43,695 nt of DNA from Geobacter sp. (lineage in GTDB: Bacteria > Desulfobacterota > Desulfuromonadia > Geobacterales > Geobacteraceae). Location of the stretch: contig JACOUQ010000023.1 in NCBI GenBank assembly GCA_016177775.1, positions 1 to 43,695 of the forward strand. Direction: 5' to 3'. Below, piece after piece: positions 32,351 through 40,443 of the stretch. The notes under the pieces were generated by a model that saw nothing but the letters and a program-made list of their open reading frames with translations, was not told where the DNA came from and made no database searches. The first letter of the stretch is position 1. Each line of letters begins with the position of its first letter. Both the position numbers and the translations under genes were made by a program.

Positions 32351-33514
32351 ATGGTTAAGATACTGGAAAAGAGCGTCAATCTGGCATTTCCGCTGGGCCA
32401 CCACTTACACTGCATGATTGCCCAGATCCCCAACCACTTGCGTCAGGTGGAGATCGGCTATGCCATCACCGACCCGGAGGAGAAATGGCGGCAGGTGAAG
32501 GGGATTCTCGACCTCGTGACCGCGGGTGAGGGGAACCTGAAAAAGCTCCACTTCCTGATGCTGCCGGAGGCAAGCGTCCCGTTTGCTCGCTTTGACGACA
32601 TGCTGCATGCCATCGACAGCGGTTTCCGCCCCAACACCGTTACCATGTTCGGCGTCGAGCACGTGCCGCTCAGAACCTACCGAGAGCTACTGGAGCGGTT
32701 CCGCGAGGATAACGCCGACGCCATTCCTGCCGTGGACAAGGATATCGACTCCGGCGCCCTGAAGGAGATGCCGGTCAACTGGTGCTGCGTAGCGGTCAAG
32801 GAGGCGTCGGGGAAGCTGCGAGTCTTCCTGGAGGCAAAGACCCATCCGTTCCATGGCGAGGAGTTTCTCGACAAGTTCCACGACCTCTACCGGGGGCGGC
32901 ACTTCTACCTTTTCCGGAGTCAGCCCTCCTGTTTCAACTTCATGGCTCTCATCTGCCTCGACTATCTCTACCGCGACCTATACTCATCCAATATCAAGCA
33001 GATCATCGACCATGTCGACAGCCTCTATCTCAGAAGCCGCCAGGGGCTTGACACCCTGTTCGTGATCCAGTGCAATCCCAAGCCGGAACACGCGGTTTAT
33101 CGCGAGGTGGTAAGCGGTTTTTACGGCGAGTACCTGGAGGATTTCCCGGGGGTACGGGAAACGGTCACCGTCTTCGGCAACGCCTCGGACGAGACCACCC
33201 TGGAGGGGAGCGCCCCGCAGGGGGGGTACGGGGTCTCGTCGGTGGTGATCAGCCGGCGCCACAAGCTGGCGAAGGTGAAGATGCGCGAGTTCGTTACCGA
33301 CGATTTCAGCGGTGCCCCGGTCTGCCGGCTCCGCTTCGGCACGGGAACGCGGGTATTCTATATCAATCTTCCCCTGCACCACGAGCTCGACCCCCGCACC
33401 AGCCGGGTGCCGCTCAAGGTGCACAGCATCATGCGCTGGACAGAAGAGGGGAACTGGGTTAAGATAACCGCCGAAGATATGGCCGGCGGCTACGAAATCG
33501 GGCAGGAAAGCTGA
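32351..33514 (+). CDS. Nitrilase-superfamily-like protein of unknown function
   Basis: A 387-residue soluble protein not matching a family I can name. The pattern fits a carbon-nitrogen hydrolase core: Glu73 in LMLPEASVPF, Lys163 in EAKTHPFHGEEF and Cys202 in ALICLDYLYRDL. These are in the order and context of the Glu-Lys-Cys triad, with a larger insertion than usual between Glu and Lys. NASDETTLEGSAPQGGYGVSSVVI later resembles the nitrilase strand near the end of the fold. It sits between pdxA and argH, close to both, so it is probably co-expressed. If active, it would cut an amide or nitrile; the substrate is unknown. The triad is read by eye and not confirmed by alignment. Confidence 0.65.
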   Translation: MVKILEKSVNLAFPLGHHLHCMIAQIPNHLRQVEIGYAITDPEEKWRQVKGILDLVTAGEGNLKKLHFLMLPEASVPFARFDDMLHAIDSGFRPNTVTMFGVEHVPLRTYRELLERFREDNADAIPAVDKDIDSGALKEMPVNWCCVAVKEASGKLRVFLEAKTHPFHGEEFLDKFHDLYRGRHFYLFRSQPSCFNFMALICLDYLYRDLYSSNIKQIIDHVDSLYLRSRQGLDTLFVIQCNPKPEHAVYREVVSGFYGEYLEDFPGVRETVTVFGNASDETTLEGSAPQGGYGVSSVVISRRHKLAKVKMREFVTDDFSGAPVCRLRFGTGTRVFYINLPLHHELDPRTSRVPLKVHSIMRWTEEGNWVKITAEDMAGGYEIGQES

Positions 33515-33554
33515 TCGACGAGGCCGACCGTTTTTTATACAGAGGAGCTAAAGC

Positions 33555-34925
33555 ATGGCCCAGGATAAATTATGGGGGGGGCGCTTCACCCAGCCCACCG
33601 ACAAGTTCGTTGAGGAATTCACCGCTTCCATCGACTTCGACAAGCGTCTGTATCGTCACGACATCAAAGGCTCCATGGCCCACGCCCGGATGCTGGGCCG
33701 ACAGGGAATCATCCCCCAGGAGGACGTGGAGAAGATCGTTCATGGGCTTCAGGAGATACTGGACCGGATCGATGCCGGCGAGTTCGATTTCTCCGTTTCC
33801 CTGGAAGACATCCACATGAACATCGAGGCGCGCCTCTCGGAGGCAATCGGCGAGGCTGGTAAACGCCTCCACACCGGCCGCTCCAGAAACGACCAGGTGG
33901 CCCTCGATATTCGCCTCTATCTCCGGGACGAGATCGGGGAGATCACTGACTTCCTCGATCGTCTTGTGAATTCGCTTCTGTATCAGGCGGAGGAAAACCT
34001 TGACGTCATCATGCCGGGCTACACCCATCTGCAGACCGCCCAGCCGATCCTATTCTCCCACCACATGCTGGCGTACGTGGAGATGTTCCGGCGTGACCGG
34101 GGGCGGATGGAGGATTGCCTCAAGCGGACCAACGTCCTGCCGCTGGGGGCCGGGGCCCTGGCAGGCACCACCTTCCCCATAGATAGGGAATTCGTGGCCG
34201 AGCAACTGGACTTTCCCCAGGTGACCCGCAACTCTCTCGACTCGGTTTCAGACCGGGACTTTGCCCTGGAGTTCCTGGCCGCCTCGTCGATTCTCATGAT
34301 GCACCTCTCCCGCTTCTCCGAGGAACTGATCCTCTGGTCCACCAGCGAGTTCAAGTTCATCGATCTTTCCGACGGCTTCTGCACCGGCTCCTCCATCATG
34401 CCGCAGAAGAAGAACCCTGACGTCCCGGAGCTGGTGCGGGGGAAGACCGGCCGAGTTTATGGTAACCTGATGGCGCTCCTGACAGTCATGAAGTCGCTGC
34501 CGCTCGCCTACAACAAGGACATGCAGGAGGACAAGGAGCCGCTCTTCGACACCATCGACACGGTGAAGGGGAGCCTCAAGATCTTCGCCGACATGGTGCG
34601 GCTGATGCGGGTGAATGCCGGCAACATGCGGGGAGCGGCGGCCAAGGGGTTTTCTACTGCCACCGACGTGGCCGATTACCTGGTGCGCAAGGGGATGGCG
34701 TTCCGCGACGCCCACGAGGTCGTGGGAAAGGCGGTTCGCTACTGCATCGAGCAGCAGAAGGACCTTCCGGATCTGAGCATTGAGGAGTGGCACGCGTTTT
34801 CGCCGATGATCGGGACGGACATCAGCGACGCCATCACCCTGGAGGCGAGCGTCAACGCTCGCCGCGCCACCGGCGGGACCGCGCTGGAGAGGGTGAAGGC
34901 GGAGATCGAGCGGGCGAAAAGATAG
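33555..34925 (+). CDS. argH: Argininosuccinate lyase
   Basis: A 456-residue cytosolic enzyme that splits argininosuccinate into arginine and fumarate. Signature segments are [14 protein letters not shown] (about residue 108), the [12 protein letters not shown] histidine loop (about 155) and the flexible [12 protein letters not shown] loop (about 280) carrying the catalytic serine. Length is normal. GAGGAG lies before the ATG. The fibronectin-like lipoprotein gene starts two bases after the stop, so it is likely in the same message. Confidence 0.97.
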   Translation: MAQDKLWGGRFTQPTDKFVEEFTASIDFDKRLYRHDIKGSMAHARMLGRQGIIPQEDVEKIVHGLQEILDRIDAGEFDFSVSLEDIHMNIEARLSEAIGEAGKRLHTGRSRNDQVALDIRLYLRDEIGEITDFLDRLVNSLLYQAEENLDVIMPGYTHLQTAQPILFSHHMLAYVEMFRRDRGRMEDCLKRTNVLPLGAGALAGTTFPIDREFVAEQLDFPQVTRNSLDSVSDRDFALEFLAASSILMMHLSRFSEELILWSTSEFKFIDLSDGFCTGSSIMPQKKNPDVPELVRGKTGRVYGNLMALLTVMKSLPLAYNKDMQEDKEPLFDTIDTVKGSLKIFADMVRLMRVNAGNMRGAAAKGFSTATDVADYLVRKGMAFRDAHEVVGKAVRYCIEQQKDLPDLSIEEWHAFSPMIGTDISDAITLEASVNARRATGGTALERVKAEIERAKR

Positions 34926-34927
34926 CC

Positions 34928-35683
34928 ATGAAAAGATTACCCGTTCTCATAATCATGATTTTTCTCCTCACCGCCTGCGGCAAGAAGGGGCCGATAGTTG
35001 CTCCCGAGTCCCTGGCGCCGGCCCCTGTGAGCACCCTCAAGGTTGAGCAGAAGGGCGTGCAGCTGCTTGTTTCCTGGAAGGCGCCCGAGCGTGACGTGGA
35101 TGGCAGGCCGCTGAAGGAGCTGGCCGGTTTTCGTCTTTATCGTCGCGAGGTGCTTCCGCCGAATCAGGACTGCGAACAATGTCCGGATGCCTATCGGCTG
35201 CTGGCGGTTGCGGACCTGGAATACCTCCGAGACGTGCGGGTTGTTGACAAGGTCTACGTCTTCACCGACAGCGAAGCCGCTCCCGGCACCACCTACCAGT
35301 ACAAGATCATTTCCTTCAGGAAGGACGGGAGCGAAAGCGGCGCATCCAACCGAGTTCGCCGTATGAAGTCTGTTCCGCCGCCAGCTCCTGTCCTGCAAGC
35401 AACCTCCACCCCAACCAGTGTGGTTCTCCAGTGGCAGACTCCCCAACTGCCGGAAGGGTTGAAGCTCGTGGGCTACAACGTCTACCGGAGAAAAACTGCG
35501 GAAACCGGCTTGCCTCGCCCCATCACCCCGACCCCCCTCAAGGAAAGCAGCTACGAGGACCTGCAACTGGCACGCGGGACTGACTATACGTATATCGTCC
35601 GCTGCGTTGCCGCTGCCGGTGAATACGAGATGGAAGGTGAGCTCTCCAATGAGGCGACCGGGGCATTGACCACGCCGGAATAG
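34928..35683 (+). CDS. Lipoprotein with fibronectin type III-like domains
   Basis: A 251-residue lipoprotein. The signal MKRLPVLIIMIFLLTACGKKGP gives lipidation at Cys17. The CGKKGP opening resembles the short LptM lipoproteins that often follow lysA or argH in other proteobacteria, here extended. Two beta domains follow (about 30-145 and 150-251), with LLVSWKAPERD and VVLQWQTPQLPEG strands and GTTYQYKIISF / GTDYTYIVRCV, all typical of fibronectin type III. The start is chosen because it gives a clean lipobox and lies two bases after argH. Likely in the envelope; partner unknown. Confidence 0.85.
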   Translation: MKRLPVLIIMIFLLTACGKKGPIVAPESLAPAPVSTLKVEQKGVQLLVSWKAPERDVDGRPLKELAGFRLYRREVLPPNQDCEQCPDAYRLLAVADLEYLRDVRVVDKVYVFTDSEAAPGTTYQYKIISFRKDGSESGASNRVRRMKSVPPPAPVLQATSTPTSVVLQWQTPQLPEGLKLVGYNVYRRKTAETGLPRPITPTPLKESSYEDLQLARGTDYTYIVRCVAAAGEYEMEGELSNEATGALTTPE

Positions 35684-35728
35684 CGCTGTTGCGTTTCGCC
35701 GAAAATCCTCCTATTTCTCTGTAATATT

Positions 35729-35757
35729 TTGACTTTTCCCCTTTCATATGTTAAAAA
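35729..35757 (+). promoter_or_regulatory. Possible sigma-70 promoter of dapA
   Basis: TTGACT at 35729-35734 and TAAAAA at 35752-35757 are separated by 17 bases. The leader up to the ATG at 35843 would be about 80 bases and includes a half-copy of a GCCCCTAC repeat (35800-35810). No lysine riboswitch is recognisable. Confidence 0.35.
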
Positions 35758-35842
35758 TACGCACTTTTCCTGTTTTGTTTACACAAGGCGGGCACAAGAC
35801 GCCCCTACATTCCGCAATATTAACCTCACAGGAGGTATGAAA

Positions 35843-36715
35843 ATGTTCAAGGGAAGCATCGTCGCAATCGTCACCCCCTTTGCCAACGGCGCTGTCGACT
35901 ACGGTAAGCTCCGGGAGCTGGTGGAATTCCAGATCGCCGGCGGGACCGACGCCATCGTCCCCTGCGGCACCACCGGCGAGGCCTCGACCCTCGACTACGA
36001 GGAGCATATCCAGGTAGTCAGGACCGTGGTGGAGCAGGTGAACAAGCGGGTTCCGGTCATCGCCGGCACCGGCTCCAACTCCACCTCCGAGGCTATCGAG
36101 CTCACCCAGAAGGCCAAGGAAGTGGGCGCCGATGGCGCGCTACTGGTGACTCCCTACTACAACAAGCCGACCCAGGAAGGTCTCTACCGGCACTACAAGG
36201 CTGTCGCCGAGGCGGTGGCGCTGCCGCAGATCCTGTACAACGTTCCGGGCCGCACCGGCGTGAACCTGCTTCCGGAAACCGTGGCCCGGCTGGCCTCCAT
36301 CAGCAACATCGTGGCCATCAAGGAGGCGACCGGATCGCTCCAACAGGCCTCCGAAGTACTGGCCCTTTGTGGAGACCAGATCGACGTCCTCTCCGGCGAT
36401 GACTTCATCACCTTCCCCATGATGGCCTGCGGCGCCAAGGGGGTGATCTCGGTGGTGGCCAACATCATGCCGAAGGAAGTAGCGGATCTGACCGACGCTT
36501 TCTACGCCGGTGACCTGGAGAAGGCGCGCCAGCTTCATCTCAGGCTCCTCAAGATATCCAACGCCATGTTCATCGAGAGCAACCCGGTTCCGGTCAAAAC
36601 CGCGCTCGGCCTCATGGGCAAATGCTCCGACGAAGTACGCCTGCCGCTCTGCCCGATGGCGGAGGGGAACAAGGCGAAGCTGGCCGGGATAATGAAGGAA
36701 TACGGGCTGATTTAA
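35843..36715 (+). CDS. dapA: 4-hydroxy-tetrahydrodipicolinate synthase
   Basis: A 290-residue TIM-barrel enzyme that condenses pyruvate with aspartate semialdehyde, the first step specific to lysine and diaminopimelate. Key segments are GTTGEASTLDYEEH (about 44-57), TPYYNKPTQEGLYRHY (about 104-119, catalytic tyrosine region), LYNVPGRTGVN and the Schiff-base lysine in VAIKEATGS (about 162). GGAGG lies seven bases before ATG 35843; an ATG at 35837 is too close to that site. First gene of the dapA-dapB-dapL group. Confidence 0.96.
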   Translation: MFKGSIVAIVTPFANGAVDYGKLRELVEFQIAGGTDAIVPCGTTGEASTLDYEEHIQVVRTVVEQVNKRVPVIAGTGSNSTSEAIELTQKAKEVGADGALLVTPYYNKPTQEGLYRHYKAVAEAVALPQILYNVPGRTGVNLLPETVARLASISNIVAIKEATGSLQQASEVLALCGDQIDVLSGDDFITFPMMACGAKGVISVVANIMPKEVADLTDAFYAGDLEKARQLHLRLLKISNAMFIESNPVPVKTALGLMGKCSDEVRLPLCPMAEGNKAKLAGIMKEYGLI

Positions 36716-36727
36716 AATACCGTCAAA

Positions 36728-36866
36728 TTTGCCACAGAGGCACAGAGACACGGAGAAAAACGTTGTTTAACAAGGATGGAGAGGATAGTCAGGATTAAAG
36801 AGTCCATCTTGTACATCCATGTTATTCGTTGTTTATTTCTCTGTGCCTCTGTGTCTCCGTGGCAAA
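36728..36866. repeat. 139-bp inverted-repeat element between dapA and dapB
   Basis: TTTGCCACAGAGGCACAGAG (36728-36747) and its inverted counterpart CTCTGTGTCTCCGTGGCAAA (36847-36866) form arms extending to about 29 bp each with few mismatches. The centre continues the pairing as GTTGTTTAACAAGGATGG against CCATGTTATTCGTTGTTT. The element ends 15 bp before the dapB ATG and leaves only a GGAG ribosome site beyond it. It has no coding capacity. Confidence 0.85.
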
Positions 36867-36881
36867 CACTGGAGTCAAATC

Positions 36882-37685
36882 ATGGTTAAGATAGCAGTCT
36901 GCGGCGCCGCCGGGCGCATGGGGGGAAGGATCATCGTCGCCATTTCCGAGGCCGAAGGGGTTGAGCTTTCCGGCGCCTTGGAACGTCCCGGCCACCCGAT
37001 GGTCGGCATGGACGCCGGCATGCTCGCCGGGATCGGCTCCAACCACGTGAAGATCACCGACGACCTGAACGCCGTTGTGGACGGGTGCGATGTCCTGATC
37101 GACTTCACCACCCCCAAGGTGTCGCTGAAGAACCTGGAGGCGTGCAGCCTGAAGAAGAAGTCGATCGTCATCGGCTCCACCGGCTTCACCCCCGAGGAGC
37201 GGGCCCTGGCCCAGGAGCTGGCGCGGGAGATCCCGGCGGTGCTGGCCCCGAACATGTCGGTCGGGGTGAATGTCTGCTTCAAGGTCCTCAAGGACGTGGC
37301 CAAGACGCTGGGGGACGACTTCGACGTTGAGATCGTAGAGCTGCACCACAACAAGAAGAAGGATGCCCCTAGCGGAACGGCCGTGCGCATGGGTGAGGTG
37401 GTGGCCGAGGCGCTCGGACGCGACTACAACAAGGTGGCAAACTTTCACCGCGAAGGGATCTGCGGCGAGCGGACCAAGGAAGAGATCGGCATGCAGACCG
37501 TTCGCGGCGGTGACATCGTCGGAGAGCATACCGTCTACTTCATCGGCATGGGTGAGCGGATCGAGCTGACCCACCGCGCCATGACCCGCGACATGTTCTC
37601 CCGCGGCGCCGTGCGCGCGTCCAAGTGGGTGGTCTCGCAGAAGCCGGGGTTATACGACATGCAGGACGTATTAGGATTGAAATAA
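36882..37685 (+). CDS. dapB: 4-hydroxy-tetrahydrodipicolinate reductase
   Basis: A 267-residue NAD(P)H-dependent enzyme of the diaminopimelate pathway. The dinucleotide motif [15 protein letters not shown] is seen as [15 protein letters not shown] (residues 3-17). DFTTPK and GSTGF follow. The catalytic loop [15 protein letters not shown] (about 150-164) contains the paired histidines and lysine. The start is ATG 36882, eight bases after GGAG; a longer frame from 36819 reads out of the upstream repeat. Confidence 0.96.
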   Translation: MVKIAVCGAAGRMGGRIIVAISEAEGVELSGALERPGHPMVGMDAGMLAGIGSNHVKITDDLNAVVDGCDVLIDFTTPKVSLKNLEACSLKKKSIVIGSTGFTPEERALAQELAREIPAVLAPNMSVGVNVCFKVLKDVAKTLGDDFDVEIVELHHNKKKDAPSGTAVRMGEVVAEALGRDYNKVANFHREGICGERTKEEIGMQTVRGGDIVGEHTVYFIGMGERIELTHRAMTRDMFSRGAVRASKWVVSQKPGLYDMQDVLGLK

Positions 37686-37693
37686 TTGGTTTG

Positions 37694-37764
37694 GTAGGGG
37701 CGAACCTGCGTGTTCGCCTTTTTTGAATCGAAAAAACAAGGGCAGACACACAGGTCTGCCCTAC
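37694..37764. repeat. GTAGGGGCGA-type element after dapB, with terminator-like hairpin
   Basis: The ends GTAGGG (37694-37699) and CCCTAC (37759-37764) are inverted. Inside, GGCGAA and TTCGCC pair and are followed by six Ts (37699-37724), like a rho-independent terminator. A second hairpin, GGGCAGAC/GTCTGCCC, follows. It is related to the element at 25515. It sits 27 bp before the dapL start and may reduce dapB-dapL read-through. Confidence 0.75.
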
Positions 37765-37791
37765 ATTTTTATAGATATCTGGAGGCTTTTC

Positions 37792-39024
37792 GTGGCAAAG
37801 ATCAACGACAACTACCTTAAACTCAAGGCCGGCTATCTCTTCCCGGAGATCGGCCGCCGCGTACGCGCCTTTGCCGAGGCCAACCCGCAGGCCAAGGTGA
37901 TCCGCCTGGGGATCGGCGACGTGACCCGTCCGCTCGCCCCGGCCGTGCTGAAGGCCTTCCACGCCGCCGTGGATGACCTGAGCACCACCGACCAGTTCGC
38001 CGGCTACGGCCCGGAGCAGGGGTATGACTGGCTCATCAACGCCATCATCGAGAAGTCCTACAAGCCGCTCGGCGTGGATATCAAGACCGAGGAAATGTTC
38101 ATCTCCGACGGCTCCAAGTGCGACTGCGCCAACATCCTGGACATCTTCGCCCTGGACAACGTGGTCGCCATCGGCGACCCGGTCTACCCGGTCTACAACG
38201 ACACCAACGTCATGATCGGCCGCACCGGCGATGCCGACGAGAAGGGGTACTACAAGGGGATCGTATATCTTCCCTGCACCGAGGCGAACCACTTCATCCC
38301 GTCGCTCCCGACCGGGAAGGTGGACATCATCTATCTTTGCTTCCCCAATAACCCCACCGGCACCGTGGCCTCCAGGGCCGAGCTGAAGAAGTGGGTCGAC
38401 TACGCCTTGGCGCATGACGCAGTCATCTTCTTCGACGCCGCCTACGAGGCGTTCATCACCAACCCGGAGATCCCCCACTCCATCTACGAGATCGAGGGGG
38501 CGAAGAAGTGCGCCATCGAGTTCCGCTCCTTCTCCAAGACTGCCGGCTTCACCGGCGTGCGTTGCGGCTTGGTGGTGGTGCCGGAAGAAGTGATGGGAAC
38601 CACCAGCACCGGGGAGCGCTACAGCTTCAACAAGCTCTGGCTCCGCCGCACCACCACCAAGTTCAACGGCGCCTCCTACCCGGTCCAGCGCGCCGCTGCC
38701 GCGGTCTACTCTGATGAGGGGTGGAAGCAGACGAAAGAGGTCATCGACTACTACATGGAGAACGCCCGGATCATCCGCGAAGGGCTGAAGGAGGCGGGCC
38801 TCACGGTCTACGGCGGCGTGGACGCCCCCTACATCTGGCTCAAGACCCCCGGCGGCATGTCCTCCTGGGATTTCTTCGACAAGCTCCTCACCGAGTGCAA
38901 TGTGGTGGGGACGCCGGGAAGCGGCTTCGGCCCCAGCGGCGAAGGGTTCTTCCGCCTCTCGGCCTTCGGCCATCGCGAGAATGTGATCGAGGCGGTGGAG
39001 AGGATAAAGAAGAATTTGAAGTAG
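37792..39024 (+). CDS. dapL: LL-diaminopimelate aminotransferase
   Basis: A 410-residue pyridoxal-phosphate enzyme that converts tetrahydrodipicolinate directly to LL-diaminopimelate, bypassing the succinyl and acetyl branches. Visible features are [14 protein letters not shown] (about 39-52), [21 protein letters not shown] (about 184) and the lysine loop [16 protein letters not shown] (about 243-258). I use the GTG at 37792 because GGAGG lies six bases upstream and 410 residues match the family; a longer frame from 37723 reads out of a repeat. DapA, DapB and DapL together give a DapL-type lysine route. Confidence 0.96.
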   Translation: MAKINDNYLKLKAGYLFPEIGRRVRAFAEANPQAKVIRLGIGDVTRPLAPAVLKAFHAAVDDLSTTDQFAGYGPEQGYDWLINAIIEKSYKPLGVDIKTEEMFISDGSKCDCANILDIFALDNVVAIGDPVYPVYNDTNVMIGRTGDADEKGYYKGIVYLPCTEANHFIPSLPTGKVDIIYLCFPNNPTGTVASRAELKKWVDYALAHDAVIFFDAAYEAFITNPEIPHSIYEIEGAKKCAIEFRSFSKTAGFTGVRCGLVVVPEEVMGTTSTGERYSFNKLWLRRTTTKFNGASYPVQRAAAAVYSDEGWKQTKEVIDYYMENARIIREGLKEAGLTVYGGVDAPYIWLKTPGGMSSWDFFDKLLTECNVVGTPGSGFGPSGEGFFRLSAFGHRENVIEAVERIKKNLK

Positions 39025-39031
39025 GTTTGGA

Positions 39032-39066
39032 CGAAAAGGGCGCCGTTGAGGCGCCCTTTTCGTTTT
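39032..39066 (+). terminator. Rho-independent terminator after dapL
   Basis: CGAAAAGGGCGCC and GGCGCCCTTTTCG form a perfect 13-bp stem with a GTTGA loop, followed by TTTT. It closes the dap group. Confidence 0.9.
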
Positions 39067-39077
39067 GATCATAAATC

Positions 39078-39106
39078 TTGCCCTGCCTTCTTGGTGATGG
39101 TATATT
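39078..39106 (+). promoter_or_regulatory. Possible promoter of the TumE/TumA pair
   Basis: TTGCCC (39078-39083) and TATATT (39101-39106) are separated by 17 bases. Transcription would start at about 39113, next to the ATG at 39114, so the toxin message may be leaderless. No good ribosome site is visible, which fits. Confidence 0.4.
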
Positions 39107-39113
39107 AAGCCAT

Positions 39114-39398
39114 ATGGCCTCGAAGCTCCTTCATCGCTCCCGATTTGTTTATGATGACGGCTCCCTGCGAGAAATGGTTCTCTGGCAGGTGCCGCGTACA
39201 ATTCATCATCAAAATGGCCTGAAATACCGGCTCTACTACGGGGATTGCGAGGGGAATTGCCTGGTACGGTACGACAACGAACGGGGGAAAGGAGACCACC
39301 GACACGGAATTGATGGGGAAAAGACCTATCGTTTCACTGACGTTGATGCGCTTGTAGCAGACTTTCTGGCTGACATCAGGCGTATTCGAGGAGAGTAG
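39114..39398 (+). CDS. TumE-family toxin (DUF6516-like)
   Basis: A 94-residue basic protein resembling the TumE family of predicted toxins. Characteristic stretches are RFVYDDGSLREMVLWQVP, KYRLYYGDCEGNCLVRYDNERGKGDHRH and the closing YRFTDVDALVADFLADI. ATG 39114 is chosen because it gives the family-typical start; the frame extends further up but across the promoter. The antitoxin-like gene begins two bases after its stop, the usual toxin-first TumE-TumA order. Toxicity and target have not been shown for this copy. Confidence 0.78.
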   Translation: MASKLLHRSRFVYDDGSLREMVLWQVPRTIHHQNGLKYRLYYGDCEGNCLVRYDNERGKGDHRHGIDGEKTYRFTDVDALVADFLADIRRIRGE

Positions 39399-39400
39399 GG

Positions 39401-39763
39401 ATGGACAAAAACATAAAAGTCGAAATCAGGGATGCAGAAGATTCTGCCCAGGAATTCGCCAAGGCTTGGCGGCGGGCCGAAGCCGGCGAGCCGGTTGAAG
39501 AGCCGGTGGAGCGGCTCTACTTCCAAGATCTCGGCGGTCTTCTACAGGCACTGACGCCGCGCCGGCTCGAACTCCTCAGGCGGCTGCACGATGACGGGCC
39601 GGAGAGCGTACGCGCTTTGGCAAAGAAGTTGTCTCGGGATTACAAGAATGTTTACAACGATGTTCAGGCTCTGGAGCGAGTCGGGCTCATCACCCGCACT
39701 GCCGACAAGCGCCTGTCGGCGCCGTGGGACAGGGTGGTGGCAGAGATCAGGCTGGCGGCGTAA
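39401..39763 (+). CDS. TumA-like HTH antitoxin (HVO_A0114/COG4190 type)
   Basis: A 120-residue DNA-binding protein. Residues about 55-110 form a winged helix-turn-helix of MarR-like type: LTPRRLELLRRLHDDGPESV, then KKLSRDYKNVYNDVQALERVGLI. The N-terminus is acidic (VEIRDAEDSAQEFAKAWRRAEAG) and could wrap the toxin. It directly follows the TumE-like gene and is expected to neutralise it and repress the pair. A dispersed repeat copy begins three bases after its stop. Confidence 0.8.
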   Translation: MDKNIKVEIRDAEDSAQEFAKAWRRAEAGEPVEEPVERLYFQDLGGLLQALTPRRLELLRRLHDDGPESVRALAKKLSRDYKNVYNDVQALERVGLITRTADKRLSAPWDRVVAEIRLAA

Positions 39764-39765
39764 GA

Positions 39766-39800
39766 GAATTAAGTAAGCTGTCCCCGGAACTCGGAACTCT
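39766..39800 (+). repeat. Direct repeat, copy 1
   Basis: GAATTAAGTAAGCTGTCC followed by CCGGAACTCGGAACTCT. It matches the copy at 40243 apart from one substitution at AAGt/gAAG, one at the C/T after GTCC and an internal CGGAACT duplication. The copy lies exactly at the 5' break of the Fic remnant. Confidence 0.75.
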
Positions 39801-39804
39801 CCGC

Positions 39805-40179
39805 CTCGAAGTCTGTCTCGACCAGGTTGATTACATGCAGGGGCTGTTGCAGCTGGATTCCCTGCTCGACCGGATTAGGGGCTATGTGCAGTTGCGGTCG
39901 GCCAAAGTTGCGCCGCCGCCGAAGCCGGGCCAGCCGGGCCTCAAGCCGGAGGCGGCCTACATGCTGCAGGAGGCGCTGCTCAGGGGCGAGGTGGGCCGGG
40001 GGGATATGATCCGGGTTTCCGGCATGGCGGAGCGGACCGGGCGGATGCTCCTGGGGCAACTGCTGGACGAAGGGCTGCTGGTGGCGAATATGCCCAAGGG
40101 GCCGGTAAGGCTGGCGTTGCCGACATTTGTGGCCGGTTATCTGTTTCCGGATCTGTATCCGGCACAGGTTGTGAGGTAA
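39805..40179 (+). pseudogene. 3' remnant of a Fic-family gene
   Basis: About 124 codons match the end of Fic (AMP-transferase) proteins. They start at VCLDQVDYMQGLLQLD, the helix after the catalytic domain, and include the C-terminal winged helix: AAYMLQEALLRGEVGRGDMI, ERTGRMLLGQLLDEGLL, GPVRLALP and the closing FPDLYP. The catalytic HPFxxGNGR motif and everything before it are missing. The open frame continues upstream only through a repeat and the end of tumA, out of frame with it. It is therefore a truncated gene, not a functional Fic enzyme. A small separate winged-helix protein cannot be fully excluded. Confidence 0.75.
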
Positions 40180-40242
40180 ATGAGTTGTTGAAAGATCTAC
40201 GGAGATGAGGTAGATGATTGAGGAGTTGATGTTGAGGGATGG

Positions 40243-40273
40243 GAATTAAGGAAGCTGTCCTCGGAACTCTCGG
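40243..40273 (+). repeat. Direct repeat, copy 2
   Basis: GAATTAAGGAAGCTGTCC followed by TCGGAACTCTCGG. It is the partner of the copy at 39766 and lies 63 bases after the stop of the Fic remnant, so the pair brackets that remnant. Confidence 0.75.
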
Positions 40274-40287
40274 CATGGCCGAATGTC

Positions 40288-40410
40288 TGAAACTCCAGCC
40301 TGCCCCCGTAGACTCCTCTGCCCCCGTAGACTCCTCCGTAGACTCCTGAAACTCCAGCCTGACCCCGTAGGGACCCCTGACCCTGTAGGGTGTCCCCGTA
40401 GGCTGACCCA
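40288..40410 (+). repeat. Degenerate tandem repeat tract
   Basis: The units share CCCCGTAG. TGAAACTCCAGCCTG occurs at about 40288 and again at about 40347, and GTAGACTCCT occurs three times between them. After 40360 the pattern decays to CCCCGTAGGG, CCCTGTAGGG and CCCCGTAGGC. The pattern may come from repeated slippage or from decay of a repeat-mediated insertion site. Confidence 0.7.
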
Positions 40411-40443
40411 TTGTCTCTTACTCCTTTGTTGAATACTCTTAAA

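Larger units (their letters stand above)
40180..40443. other. Non-coding stretch with repeats before the AT-rich genes
   Basis: This 264-bp space holds the second copy of the direct repeat (40243-40273) and degenerate tandem units (40288-40410). I find no supported gene, RNA or terminator in it. It marks the change from GC-rich to AT-rich sequence. Confidence 0.7.

Noticed and set aside
35684..35842. Lysine riboswitch before dapA
   Set aside because: The leader is short and lacks the conserved junction sequences; it holds a promoter candidate and part of a repeat instead.
37540..39201. 553-codon minus-strand open frame across dapL
   Set aside because: It overlaps dapL and the dapB end completely, and both of those have strong family signatures. 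The frame is a product of codon bias.
39724..40179. Intact 151-residue protein starting inside tumA
   Set aside because: The first 27 residues come from the tumA end in another frame and from a repeat; only the part from about 39805 resembles a known family, so it is treated as a Fic remnant.
40288..40410. CRISPR array
   Set aside because: Units are uneven, decay along the tract and have no unique spacers of constant length; no cas gene is nearby.
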